Positions 1 through 8,002 of a stretch of 64,000 nt of DNA are shown piece by piece. The DNA is from Verrucomicrobiaceae bacterium (GTDB taxonomy: Bacteria; Verrucomicrobiota; Verrucomicrobiia; Verrucomicrobiales; Verrucomicrobiaceae). Numbering within the stretch: the stretch's first letter is position 1; the number at the start of each line of letters is the position of its first letter. The notes beneath the pieces were generated by a model, which ran no database searches, was not told the origin of the DNA, and worked only from the letters and a program-made list of their open reading frames with translations. The stretch covers positions 1-64,000 of the forward strand of contig JAIXZA010000016.1 of NCBI GenBank assembly GCA_027489965.1, read 5' to 3'. Both the position numbers and the translations under genes were made by a program.

Positions 1-2
1 GC

Positions 3-128
3 CAGACTGGTTATGACAGCCTGTTCCTGAGCCCGACCCAATGGCAGCGTCAAGATGATGCCAGCGGTGAGAACCTGACAAACGAGAAGCTACTCAGCCC
101 CTTCCGTGGCTTCTTCCTGGTTCCGTGA
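3..128 (+). CDS. C-terminal end of an unrecognised protein (partial)
   Basis: An open frame enters from the left edge and ends at the TGA at 126-128, giving 41 residues that finish with the motif SPFRGFFLVP. The other two forward frames close within the first 30 bases. I do not recognise the family; the fragment is too short for a domain call. It converges on lpdA, with a strong hairpin between them. Confidence 0.4.
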   Translation, partial: QTGYDSLFLSPTQWQRQDDASGENLTNEKLLSPFRGFFLVP

Positions 129-142
129 CTTTGATTTTAAAA

Positions 143-174
143 AAGGGCAGGAGAGCATTTACTCTCCTGCCCTT
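143..174 (-). terminator. Intrinsic terminator of lpdA
   Basis: A perfect 13-bp stem (143-155 pairs with 162-174) closes a 6-nt loop. On the minus strand it is followed directly by a run of T residues, as expected for a Rho-independent terminator 64 bases after the lpdA stop. On the plus strand no T tract follows, so it serves the converging partial gene less well. Confidence 0.85.
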
Positions 175-237
175 CTAGTAATGGATTTAAATCGCCTGAC
201 CGGTTTTTTCCGATTTGAGGGGTTACAAAGGCTCCGA

Positions 238-1614
238 TTAGACGTGAATCGGATGACCCTTGGCGACTTCGGTCGCTTCTTTGATCATCTCGCTCAGGGT
301 CGGATGCGCGTGGATGGTGGCTTCGATCTCGTCCCAGGTGGCTTCGAGGTTCATGGCCAGACCAATCTCTGCGATCATCTCAGTGCTTTCGCTACCGATG
401 ATGTGGGCACCGATGATTTCTCCGTGAGGTTCACCGTAGATGATTTTGACAAAGCCTTCGGACTCTCCGGCGGCGAGCGCTTTACCGCTGGCTTGGTACG
501 GGAACTTGCCGATCTTGTATTTGAGGCCTTTTTCTTTAGCGGCGCGTTCGGTCAGACCAATGCTGGCGACCTGCGGATGACAGTAGGTGCAGCCTGGAAA
601 GACGCCGACTTTCTTGGGCTTGTGCTTGGTGAACATGCCTTCGACGCACTGGACGGCCTCGTAACTGGCGACGTGGGCCAGCCATGGAGGTCCGATGATG
701 TCGCCAGCACCGTAGATGCCTTTGACGTTGGTCTGGTAGTGGTCGTCGGTATTCAGCCAGCCGCGGTCGCTCAGTTTCAGCTCGATTCCGCCTGGCAGAA
801 CGGGCTTCACGCCGATGGCGACGAGGCAGATGTCGGCCTCTAGGGTTTCATTGGCGGCTCCTTCGACGGTGATTTTCACGCCTTTGCCGTCTTCGGAGGT
901 GCCCGTAACTTTGGTGTTGGTGAGGATGCGAATGCCGGACTTGGTCAGGCTTTTTTCCAGAGTTTTGCTGACTTCGGTGTCTTCGACAGGAAGCACGTCT
1001 GGAAGCATTTCAACGACGGTGACCTTCGTGCCATAGGCATTGAAGAAATAAGCGAACTCAATGCCGATTGCGCCTGCACCGATGACGATGATGCTCTTGG
1101 GTTGTTTTTCCAAGGTCATGGCTTCTTTGCTACCGATGACGGTCTTGCCATTGAAGGGGAAGCCGGGCATGTCGCGTGTTTTGGCACCCGTGGCGATGAG
1201 GATGTTAGCGGCGTCGTGCGTGGCTTTGCTACCATCGGCGGCGGTCACTTCGACCTTGCCTGCGGCAGGGATGCTGGCGGTGCCTTTGATGTAATCGACC
1301 TTGTTTTTCTTGAGCAGGAACTCGATGCCTTTATTCAGCTTGTCGGAGACGCCACGGCTACGTCCGATGACTTTGGACCAGTCGTACTCGATGCTGCCGA
1401 TCTTTAAACCGAACTCCTCAGCGCGGTGGGTGAGGGTGTGGTAAAGTTCAGCGTTTTTCAGCAAGGCTTTGGTGGGGATACAGCCCCAGTTCAGGCAGGT
1501 GCCACCAGCGCGGTCGTTTTCGACAACGGCAACTTTTTTGCCCAATTGGGCTCCGCGGATAGCTCCGACGTAGCCCGCAGGCCCGCCGCCGATGACGATG
1601 AGGTCGTAGTTCAT
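238..1614 (-). CDS. lpdA: Dihydrolipoyl dehydrogenase (E3)
   Basis: FAD-dependent E3 component of 2-oxoacid dehydrogenase complexes and/or the glycine cleavage system, reoxidising dihydrolipoamide with NAD+. The 458-aa length is typical. The N-terminus has the FAD motif GGGPAG (9-14) and the redox-active disulfide in GGTCLNWGCIPTK (Cys40, Cys45). A second dinucleotide fold begins at GAGAIGIEF. The C-terminal dimerisation domain ends with HAHPTLSE, holding the catalytic His437-Glu442 pair. It starts at an ATG with no clear Shine-Dalgarno. No E1 or E2 gene is adjacent, so it is a stand-alone copy and its partner complex cannot be assigned from this window. It ends in the hairpin terminator at 143-174. 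Confidence 0.97.
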   Translation of the reverse strand: MNYDLIVIGGGPAGYVGAIRGAQLGKKVAVVENDRAGGTCLNWGCIPTKALLKNAELYHTLTHRAEEFGLKIGSIEYDWSKVIGRSRGVSDKLNKGIEFLLKKNKVDYIKGTASIPAAGKVEVTAADGSKATHDAANILIATGAKTRDMPGFPFNGKTVIGSKEAMTLEKQPKSIIVIGAGAIGIEFAYFFNAYGTKVTVVEMLPDVLPVEDTEVSKTLEKSLTKSGIRILTNTKVTGTSEDGKGVKITVEGAANETLEADICLVAIGVKPVLPGGIELKLSDRGWLNTDDHYQTNVKGIYGAGDIIGPPWLAHVASYEAVQCVEGMFTKHKPKKVGVFPGCTYCHPQVASIGLTERAAKEKGLKYKIGKFPYQASGKALAAGESEGFVKIIYGEPHGEIIGAHIIGSESTEMIAEIGLAMNLEATWDEIEATIHAHPTLSEMIKEATEVAKGHPIHV

Positions 1615-1720
1615 GTGTATTTTAGGGGGAAATTGAGGTCAGAGGGAAGCGCAGGCAGGTAGATTGTTCAACTGAGGAATCCAATGTGAGGAAGTCTGTC
1701 TTTAGCTTTTCAAAAGCAAC

Positions 1721-2995
1721 TCAAGCGAGCTTTGGCAGCGATTTGACACGATCCATGCCGCCCCAGGCATCAAAGTGGCTTTTGGCCAAGGTTTCGATTC
1801 TGGGTAGGGACTGGCCTTTCTTGTTTCCGCTACCTGGAAAGGCGATGTAAAGGATGTCGTCTTCACTGGTGCCGCCAGTTTTTGGATCAGGATTGATGCC
1901 GAGTCGGCGGGCCAGCTCGATGCTGCCTTCGCCAATCTTATCCTTGGGGCCGAGATCGGCGATGATAGCGGGGCTTTCCTGGCCCGTGGCACGGTTGATG
2001 ACCCAGGCCATGTCGCCAATCATGGCGCGTCCTTTGTCGATGTTGGGGACGACGATGAAAGGGATCTTGTTGCTGTCGATGTAGCGGGATGGATTGTCCT
2101 CAGCCTGACCAGGATTGATCAGGGCAGTCGTAGAGATGTAGTAACCTGCCCAGGGGCCAGCAGCTTGCACGACAGGTTTGCCGTTTTTGGTGACGATGCC
2201 CCACCACTCCCAGTCGCTGTGTGGGGCGTGGTCGTTGTCCTTGGGCGGTGCGCCTGCATTACGGAGGTAATCGATCCCGATGTCTTTTGGATGGTAGGCA
2301 TTGGGTGCGCCATCGGCATTGATCATCATGCCGGTTTGGCAAAGACGGGCATTTTCACCTGTGCAGCCCCAGAGGTTCACGAAGCCTGCTCGGGCACCAA
2401 ATTGATGGACGATCGTGGGAGTCGGCCATTTGCCATCGACAGGTTCGATGACGGGGATAGCACGGCCGATTTCTAGAGTTTGAATGTCATCCAGAGTGGT
2501 TTTGCTCAGGCCTTCATACCAGCCATAGACGCTGTTTGGGTTGCTGGTGAAAACGGTGGCGACGGTCTCGATAATGGCGTCGCCGTTTTTCTTCCAGTTG
2601 CCAGAGGAGCAGTGAATGATGCGGGAGGCAATCTTTTTGCCACCGCTGATGGTCACGGAGATAACGATGGCGATGTGCCCCTGGCCAGCAGCAGAGTCTC
2701 CGTAAACGACGATGCAGCCCGGTTGGGCCTCGCACTCGCTGAAGAAGCCGACTTTGCTGCGGATATCTTTATGCACGGCAGTGGTTTCGATCCAGCCACC
2801 ATTTTGATTGAGATAAAAGGGATTGTCCGTCTGGCGGCTGATGCCGAGACACCAGGCGACGTAACCGCTGCAGTCACATTGGCCGCTGGAGTCTGGACGC
2901 AGGTTATTCGGTTTCATGCCACCTTTGCCGAGTTTGTATTCGGTCTTGTGACCGGAGGCAGAGCGGGCACGGGCTAGGAGTTCGGTGACATTCAT
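1721..2995 (-). CDS. Cysteine-peptidase-like (NlpC/P60-type) domain fused to GH75 chitosanase-like domain
   Basis: A 424-aa two-domain protein. Residues ~1-165 resemble an NlpC/P60 or CHAP-type papain fold: DCSGYV with candidate nucleophile Cys42, then GHIAIV (His107) and IIHCSS (His128) as candidate catalytic residues. Residues ~185-400 match glycoside hydrolase family 75 (fungal-type chitosanase): GYYISTTAL, the KIPFIVVP strand, GDMAWVINR and IADLGPKDKIGEGS. In that last motif Asp347 and Glu356 have the nine-residue spacing of the family catalytic pair. The likely substrate is a glucosamine polymer or partly de-N-acetylated peptidoglycan, with the N-terminal domain cutting peptides; this is inference. 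There is no signal peptide, so it is either cytosolic or released by lysis or a non-classical route. It stands alone between lpdA and a GT9 gene. Confidence 0.8.
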   Translation of the reverse strand: MNVTELLARARSASGHKTEYKLGKGGMKPNNLRPDSSGQCDCSGYVAWCLGISRQTDNPFYLNQNGGWIETTAVHKDIRSKVGFFSECEAQPGCIVVYGDSAAGQGHIAIVISVTISGGKKIASRIIHCSSGNWKKNGDAIIETVATVFTSNPNSVYGWYEGLSKTTLDDIQTLEIGRAIPVIEPVDGKWPTPTIVHQFGARAGFVNLWGCTGENARLCQTGMMINADGAPNAYHPKDIGIDYLRNAGAPPKDNDHAPHSDWEWWGIVTKNGKPVVQAAGPWAGYYISTTALINPGQAEDNPSRYIDSNKIPFIVVPNIDKGRAMIGDMAWVINRATGQESPAIIADLGPKDKIGEGSIELARRLGINPDPKTGGTSEDDILYIAFPGSGNKKGQSLPRIETLAKSHFDAWGGMDRVKSLPKLA

Positions 2996-3081
2996 GAGGC
3001 GCTGATAGGTTGAGGAGATAACTTGGCTATTAAAGGATCCCTGAGCAGGTCTGACAAGCTAGGACATGCGGAGGGGGCACA

Positions 3082-4089
3082 TTAGCCGTTCTGTTGGATT
3101 ACAAAAGCGGCGATTTGCCGGGCTGCTTCGGGTGTCACTGGCAGGTCTTGGGTAGATTCGTGGAGCGTAAAGTCGGTGCGATGGGCGATTCGCCCTGCTT
3201 TCCAGGCCCAGGCGTGGGGGTTGTAGGGCCCGACTTTTCGGGGATCACTCCAGGTGTGGATGCCCAGTGTGCGGTCGTTTACCCCAGCGGCGATGTGCAT
3301 GGGGCCGCTGTCCACGCTAATGACCCAGCGTGCCTGGCGTAGTACCCAGATGAGTTCTGGCAAGCTAGTGCGGTGGCTGAAATCGGTGATGTGATCGCCC
3401 ATAGGGCGGGTTTTTGTCTCGCTCATGCCCACGAGGACGACCGGATGCGGTGCGAGATGATTGCAGAGAGCTTGTAGCGTCTCGTTAGAAAGTGATTTCC
3501 CCGCGCCACGGGACCAAGGATGGACGACGATGAGGTCATCTCGCTTTGGCCAGCCTAGGGGCGCGCTGCCTTCGGCTAGAGGAAAACTTAGCTTGTCAGC
3601 TATCACTGGGATGCCCAGTGCCTCGGGAATCCTGAGATAACGATCCACGGCATGGGCAGCGGGATCGACGGTGATGATGTGATCATGCAGGAATCGGGCT
3701 CCTTCGCGTGAGTCCGATAGCCCGATGATCGGCCGTGAGCCACTAGCACAGGCCAGTAGGGCGCTGCGGAAGAGGCCCTGAAAATCGAGGACGATCTCGG
3801 ATGGATCCCTGAGTGGCAGATTTTCCTGCGCCCAGCGCCGAGCTCGAAAAATTCCTGTAGCACCACGGAAGGTTTTGCGTGGGAATGGGATGACTTCATC
3901 GAGCCATGGCGTGCCCTGAATCAGCGGGCACCATTCCGTATTGGCTAACCAGCGTAATTTCAGTTCTGGATAAGCCTGCCTGATCGCATGGACAGCCGGC
4001 AATGTGTGTACGATGTCTCCCAGTGAGCTGGGTTTCACGATCAAGGCTGATCGGAACTCCGCGAGGGATGGCAACGCGGCTGCACTCAT
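3082..4089 (-). CDS. Glycosyltransferase family 9 (heptosyltransferase-like)
   Basis: 335 aa. GT9 enzymes such as WaaC/WaaF transfer heptose from ADP-heptose to the LPS inner core at the cytoplasmic face of the inner membrane. The N-terminus carries the family motif SSLGDIVHTLPAVHAIR, and the nucleotide-sugar domain has VHPWSRGAGKSL and near the end SVDSGPMHIAAG, the classic GT9 C-terminal signature. The ATG lies 3 nt after the stop of the upstream phosphoesterase gene, so the two are probably cotranscribed. The sugar specificity cannot be read from sequence, and no other LPS core genes are nearby. Confidence 0.9.
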   Translation of the reverse strand: MSAAALPSLAEFRSALIVKPSSLGDIVHTLPAVHAIRQAYPELKLRWLANTEWCPLIQGTPWLDEVIPFPRKTFRGATGIFRARRWAQENLPLRDPSEIVLDFQGLFRSALLACASGSRPIIGLSDSREGARFLHDHIITVDPAAHAVDRYLRIPEALGIPVIADKLSFPLAEGSAPLGWPKRDDLIVVHPWSRGAGKSLSNETLQALCNHLAPHPVVLVGMSETKTRPMGDHITDFSHRTSLPELIWVLRQARWVISVDSGPMHIAAGVNDRTLGIHTWSDPRKVGPYNPHAWAWKAGRIAHRTDFTLHESTQDLPVTPEAARQIAAFVIQQNG

Positions 4090-4092
4090 GGG

Positions 4093-4815
4093 TCACTTGC
4101 CCAAAGAGAGGCGATCTGCCAGTAAGGTCGGCAATCCAGCAGCACGGATTTTATCCTGTGTCGTCTGGATATCATACTCCACCCGGCGGATGGAGATGGT
4201 CTGCGCCGTAACATCATAGATGGCATAGGAGGCACGCCAGTCACCGTCACGTGGCTGACCGACACTGCCGACATTGACAAAATACTTCACTCCACGCTGG
4301 ATCTGCACATCATTGCCACGGGCAGCGCGCACGGAATCATCTTTTTCAAAAATACGTGGCACATGGGTGTGACCGTAAAAGCAGACTTGGGTGAACTGGT
4401 AGCTAAAGCTGGCCATTGCATCAAAGCGGTTCGTCACATAACCCCAGGCACCGGGTGAATCGAGTGTGGAATGCACCACCGTAAAGTCACGAACCTGACG
4501 GACGAGTTTTAGTTCACGCAGCCAATCACGTTGTTCCTCACTGAGTTGGGCACGGGTCCAGAGTAGGGCCGCTTGGGCCAGAGGATTGAGTTCCTCAAGA
4601 TTGCTGAGACTAGCTGCTCCCTCATCATGATTGCCACGCACAACAGGGCAGCCGAGCTCGCGGACGATCTCCAAGCACTCCGATGGGTTAGCTGCATAAC
4701 CGACGATGTCACCCAAGCAGACAAAATTGGAGCATCCCTGTTCCTGGGCATCCCAAAGCACGGTTTGGAGCGCCTCAAGATTGGCGTGGATGTCTCCAAA
4801 GATGGCAAATTTCAT
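4093..4815 (-). CDS. Calcineurin-like metallophosphoesterase (YfcE/MJ0936-type)
   Basis: 240 aa, a compact cytosolic phosphodiesterase of the YfcE-like group. The dinuclear metal-site motifs appear in order: GDIHANLEAL at the N-terminus, CLGDIVGYAANP, RGNHDEG, and GHTHVP in the second half. There is no signal peptide. It is the first gene of a two-gene unit with the GT9 enzyme. The natural substrate is unknown for most relatives. It is divergent from the creatininase-family gene, with 158 bases between them. Confidence 0.92.
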   Translation of the reverse strand: MKFAIFGDIHANLEALQTVLWDAQEQGCSNFVCLGDIVGYAANPSECLEIVRELGCPVVRGNHDEGAASLSNLEELNPLAQAALLWTRAQLSEEQRDWLRELKLVRQVRDFTVVHSTLDSPGAWGYVTNRFDAMASFSYQFTQVCFYGHTHVPRIFEKDDSVRAARGNDVQIQRGVKYFVNVGSVGQPRDGDWRASYAIYDVTAQTISIRRVEYDIQTTQDKIRAAGLPTLLADRLSLGK

Positions 4816-4973
4816 CAGGCTAAATTCAGTTTATATGATTCAGGGGGCGCGGACAATCGGGGAAAGCAGAGGGAAATCAAGCAATTAGGCGCTCTTCAAC
4901 AGTCGAAAGGACAGGAAGTGCTGGTTACCTCAACCCTATTAACGCAGACTTGAATGGAAAATTCTGATACTTG

Positions 4974-5768
4974 ATGCTGTATTCTCTTTCTATGAATTCA
5001 CCCCGTCCTTGGTTGATTGCAGAAACGAATTGGAAGCAAGTGAAGGCCACGCGCTATAAAGTAGCTGTCTTACCCTGGGGGGCCACAGAGGCCCATAACT
5101 GGCACCTGCCTTACGCCACAGATAGTCTTCAAAATGAAGCCATGGTTGCTGAATCAGGTCGCATGGCTTGGGAGGCTGGGGCCAAGGTGGCCATACTCCC
5201 CAACATTCCCTTTGGCGTGCAGACTGGGCAGCTTGACATCCCCTTTTGCATCAACATGAATCCCAGCACACAGCTGGCTGTCTTGGAAGATATCATCAGT
5301 TCCTTGGAAGGCGTCGGGGTGCCTAAGTTTGTGCTGTTTAATGGTCACGGCGGCAATGATTTTCGCCAAATTCTGCGTGAACTTCAAGCCAAGCATCCGA
5401 GGACCCATCTCAGTGTGGTGAATTGGTTCGGCATGGACACAGGGAAAGACATTTTTACAATGGTCGGTGACCACGCCGATGAGCGGGAGACCAGCCTCAT
5501 CATGCACTTGCATCCTGACCTGGTTTTGCCGAAAAGCGACTGGGGTAACGGCACCGACAATCTCCCCAAGCTGACTGCATTCAGAGAAAAATGGGCTTGG
5601 GCACAGCGTCCATGGACACAAGCCACGAATGACACCGGTTCAGGCGATCCCCAGCATTCTACCGCCGAAAAAGGTGCGCAGTATTTCCAGCGCTTGACGC
5701 AAAAGTTCGCCAGTTACTTGATTGAATTGGCGGAGGCTGACATCGCCAACCTTTATCAACATCCTTGA
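4974..5768 (+). CDS. Creatininase-family amidohydrolase
   Basis: About 264 aa from the ATG at 4974; a second ATG at 4992 gives MNSPRPW and is equally plausible. The creatininase fold is shown by WGATEAHNWHLPYATD, which supplies metal ligands (Glu, His, Asp), VAILPNIPFGVQTGQ, FNGHGGND, and a later acidic motif HADERET. Family members hydrolyse cyclic or linear amides (creatinine, the formamide in MftE and FAPy deformylases), so the substrate here is open. No mycofactocin or creatine genes are present. It ends 15 bases before a shared hairpin terminator. Confidence 0.9.
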   Translation: MLYSLSMNSPRPWLIAETNWKQVKATRYKVAVLPWGATEAHNWHLPYATDSLQNEAMVAESGRMAWEAGAKVAILPNIPFGVQTGQLDIPFCINMNPSTQLAVLEDIISSLEGVGVPKFVLFNGHGGNDFRQILRELQAKHPRTHLSVVNWFGMDTGKDIFTMVGDHADERETSLIMHLHPDLVLPKSDWGNGTDNLPKLTAFREKWAWAQRPWTQATNDTGSGDPQHSTAEKGAQYFQRLTQKFASYLIELAEADIANLYQHP

Positions 5769-5783
5769 TAGTGAGGCATAAAA

Positions 5784-5816
5784 AAACACGCACAGTCCGG
5801 GAGACTGTGCGTGTTT
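5784..5816 (-). terminator. Bidirectional terminator, strongest for the beta-barrel gene
   Basis: A perfect 14-bp stem (5784-5797 with 5803-5816) has a 5-nt loop. On the minus strand it is followed by seven T residues, giving a textbook terminator for the outer-membrane protein gene ending at 5858. On the plus strand the stem itself ends in TTT, so it can also stop the creatininase transcript. Confidence 0.88.
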
Positions 5817-5857
5817 AAACCTAGATTGAGTTGCCTCCGTGAACCGGAAGCAATGAA

Positions 5858-6526
5858 TTAGAATTTGTAGCGAGCGCCGACGTTAAGACCGAAGAGGTCT
5901 TCGATGCCGTTGCTGTCGGAAAGGCCGACGGTGCCAGTGACGAAGAGATCCACGTTTGGAGTCACTTCATACAGCAAACGTAGGAAAGCATTCCATTCGT
6001 TGATCGACATGTCGTTGGTGCTGTAAGTAGCGCCAAGGTGTGTTTCGAACTTGCCGAACTTAGCGCGGACGTGTGGAGTCACATAGAAACCCCAGTCGTT
6101 GGTGCCATCAAGGTCAGCGTAGTTTGCACCCAGTTCAGTGACGAAATGGATGTTGCTAGTGAGTGGGATATAACCACCGATACCAGCATTGCCTGTCCAG
6201 AAGTCGGCGTTACCGGCTGCGCCAGGAGCAGAAAGCTCAACGTCGTTCCATGAACCGCCAGCGGCGATGTAAAGATTGTTTACTGGTGAGTATTCCAGGC
6301 CAAGTGCAATGCCGTTGCTATCGAGATCGACAAGGCCAACGCCTGGAACTGGAGCCTTCGCCCACATGCGCTGCCATGAGAGGGAAAGGTTACTGTAGGA
6401 AATCGAGTCAGGCTCGATGGTTGGAGCGATTACGCCTTTGCCGGAAGGAGCAGGAGCGGAGGTGCCAGCTTGAGCGGTCGTGGTGACGACAGCCAGAGCG
6501 AGGAGGGCGAGTGTCTTTTTGATCAT
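5858..6526 (-). CDS. Small outer-membrane beta-barrel protein
   Basis: 222 aa with a clear signal peptide (MIKKTLALLALAVVTTTAQA, cleavage near residue 20). The mature protein alternates short hydrophobic strands with polar turns (GIALGLEYSPV, NLYIAAGGSW, HFVTELGANYADL, KFETHLGATYS, VDLFVTGTVGLS, FGLNVGARYKF) and ends in an aromatic strand with C-terminal Phe. That is the usual signal for BAM-dependent outer-membrane insertion. Eight strands would fit the length, as in OmpW or OmpX-sized barrels. Function is unknown. Its message appears highly controlled: it has a good promoter, a stem-loop near the 5' end and a strong terminator, suggesting abundant expression. Confidence 0.82.
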   Translation of the reverse strand: MIKKTLALLALAVVTTTAQAGTSAPAPSGKGVIAPTIEPDSISYSNLSLSWQRMWAKAPVPGVGLVDLDSNGIALGLEYSPVNNLYIAAGGSWNDVELSAPGAAGNADFWTGNAGIGGYIPLTSNIHFVTELGANYADLDGTNDWGFYVTPHVRAKFGKFETHLGATYSTNDMSINEWNAFLRLLYEVTPNVDLFVTGTVGLSDSNGIEDLFGLNVGARYKF

Positions 6527-6553
6527 GGTATGTTTGTAGTTTGGTTGTCTGCC

Positions 6554-6577
6554 GCAGACCGGTTGGTTCCGGTCTGC
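6554..6577 (-). promoter_or_regulatory. Stem-loop at the 5' end of the beta-barrel mRNA
   Basis: A perfect 9-bp GC-rich stem (6554-6562 with 6569-6577) and 6-nt loop lie 27 bases upstream of the start codon. The predicted transcription start is near 6585, so the hairpin would begin within about ten nucleotides of the 5' end. A 5'-terminal hairpin in a porin message is reminiscent of the stabilising stem-loop of E. coli ompA mRNA; a stabilising role here is inference. Confidence 0.5.
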
Positions 6578-6591
6578 TTGAGGTAACCCAA

Positions 6592-6619
6592 CCTATATGG
6601 CCATCCTGTATGCTGTCAA
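6592..6619 (-). promoter_or_regulatory. Sigma-70-type promoter of the beta-barrel gene
   Basis: On the minus strand a perfect TTGACA (-35, 6614-6619) is separated by 16 bp from TATAGG (-10, 6592-6597). The predicted start is near 6585, leaving a leader of about 58 nt that contains the stem-loop at 6554-6577. Confidence 0.6.
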
Positions 6620-6783
6620 ATGCTCAGAATGAACATCTCTGTTATGTAAGCTAACTTCATTTTGGATCGTCAGCACCTTTCTGGCACTAAATTTCACCTA
6701 ATATAGGCGCTTTTCACGACGTCACTTTTGTCTGAAGAAGCAAGAATGCCAACTGATCAGTTCAAAGTCAGCTTTAACCTAAA

Positions 6784-7794
6784 TTAAGCACGGCTACAGC
6801 GTTTCATCACCACCATGGCATCCCCCGGCATCAGCATGGCGGAGGGGCTGGGATTCAGGTCGGTGCCGCCCTCCTTACGCAGGATCGCCACGGCTAGCAT
6901 GCGGCCAGCGGTTTCGGCCTCCACATCGCTCACTCGTCGGTGCAGCCAGGGGGAATGGGGGCCGATCTCAATCTCCTCCATGTCTAGGCCCAGCTCAGTC
7001 AAATGATGCTCAAACTCCACGCTCGACTTCGTCTTACCACCCAGCAGTTCTCGCGCATTTGGGTGGAGGATCAAATGGGCAATCCGGTCCGCACCGATGT
7101 GTGCTGGAAGAACCACACGATTGGCTCCTGCTTGCAGTAGTTTCCGCTCCGTGGATGGCACCTCACCTCGAGCAATGATCTGGATCTGCGGATTCATGTT
7201 TCGTGCACTGAGAGTGATGAAAACATTCGCCGCATCATTGGGTAGCACCGTGGCCAGCACTCGGGCGCGATTGATGCCTGCCGAGCGTAGCACCGCTTCG
7301 TCGGTGGCCTCGCCCTGCATAGTCAGCCAACCGCATTCTCGGGCCTCAGCCACACGATCCGCCGCCTGATCCAGAATCACAAAAGGGATGCCACCCTCCT
7401 CGAGTTGCGTGGCGATCATGCGGCCAATGCGGCCAAAACCACAGATAATGGCGTGATTCTTGAGTTTTTCGATTTCGTTTTCCATGCGTTTGCTTCCTAG
7501 CGCGCGTTGAATTTGGGATTCCGTCAGCCACTGAACCAGCGTACCTGTGATGAAGATGATGCCTGTGCAGCCAAGGACAATGAGCGCCATGGTCCAGGCC
7601 CGCAACCAGGGATCTGTTACTGGCTGCACCTCACCAAAGCCCACGCTAAAGGCGGTGATGATCACCATGTAAAATGAGTCACTCCAGGACCATCCTGCGG
7701 CGCGATAACCAACCGTAAACACAGCCATCACTCCACCCACAAAAGTGGCGGCATAGAGTAAATTGGCCTTGGGTCGGCTGGAAAGGCTGGGCAT
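6784..7794 (-). CDS. Potassium channel-like protein with RCK (TrkA-N/TrkA-C) domains
   Basis: 336 aa from the ATG at 7794; a TTG at 7914 in the same frame would add 40 hydrophilic residues. Two membrane segments (LLYAATFVGGVMAVFTVGY and a second near MALIVLGCTGIIFITGTL) flank a pore loop with the filter-like sequence SVGFGEV. A TrkA-N/RCK Rossmann domain (AIICGFGRIGRMIATQL) and a TrkA-C-like domain ending in GDAMVVMKR follow. This is the plan of MthK-type two-TM channels gated by ligands on the RCK ring. The filter differs from the usual TVGYGD by Ser for Thr, Phe for Tyr and Glu for Asp, so K+ selectivity is uncertain. No Trk membrane subunit is nearby. Confidence 0.88.
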   Translation of the reverse strand: MPSLSSRPKANLLYAATFVGGVMAVFTVGYRAAGWSWSDSFYMVIITAFSVGFGEVQPVTDPWLRAWTMALIVLGCTGIIFITGTLVQWLTESQIQRALGSKRMENEIEKLKNHAIICGFGRIGRMIATQLEEGGIPFVILDQAADRVAEARECGWLTMQGEATDEAVLRSAGINRARVLATVLPNDAANVFITLSARNMNPQIQIIARGEVPSTERKLLQAGANRVVLPAHIGADRIAHLILHPNARELLGGKTKSSVEFEHHLTELGLDMEEIEIGPHSPWLHRRVSDVEAETAGRMLAVAILRKEGGTDLNPSPSAMLMPGDAMVVMKRCSRA

Positions 7795-8002
7795 GAGGTT
7801 GGACCCCGCATTAGTAGCCAGACCTGTGCCATCGTCGTCATTGACTTCAAATGATGGTGCTTCCGCGTCTTGGGATGGATTTTCCGGCTGATGAGATACA
7901 ATCCGCAAGAACAACAGTCAGGCATCGTATTGGGCAGAGTAAACAACTGGCTGGACTTCATCCTACTGGGGCCTTTAAACTCAACGTCTAACTTAAAATC
8001 AT

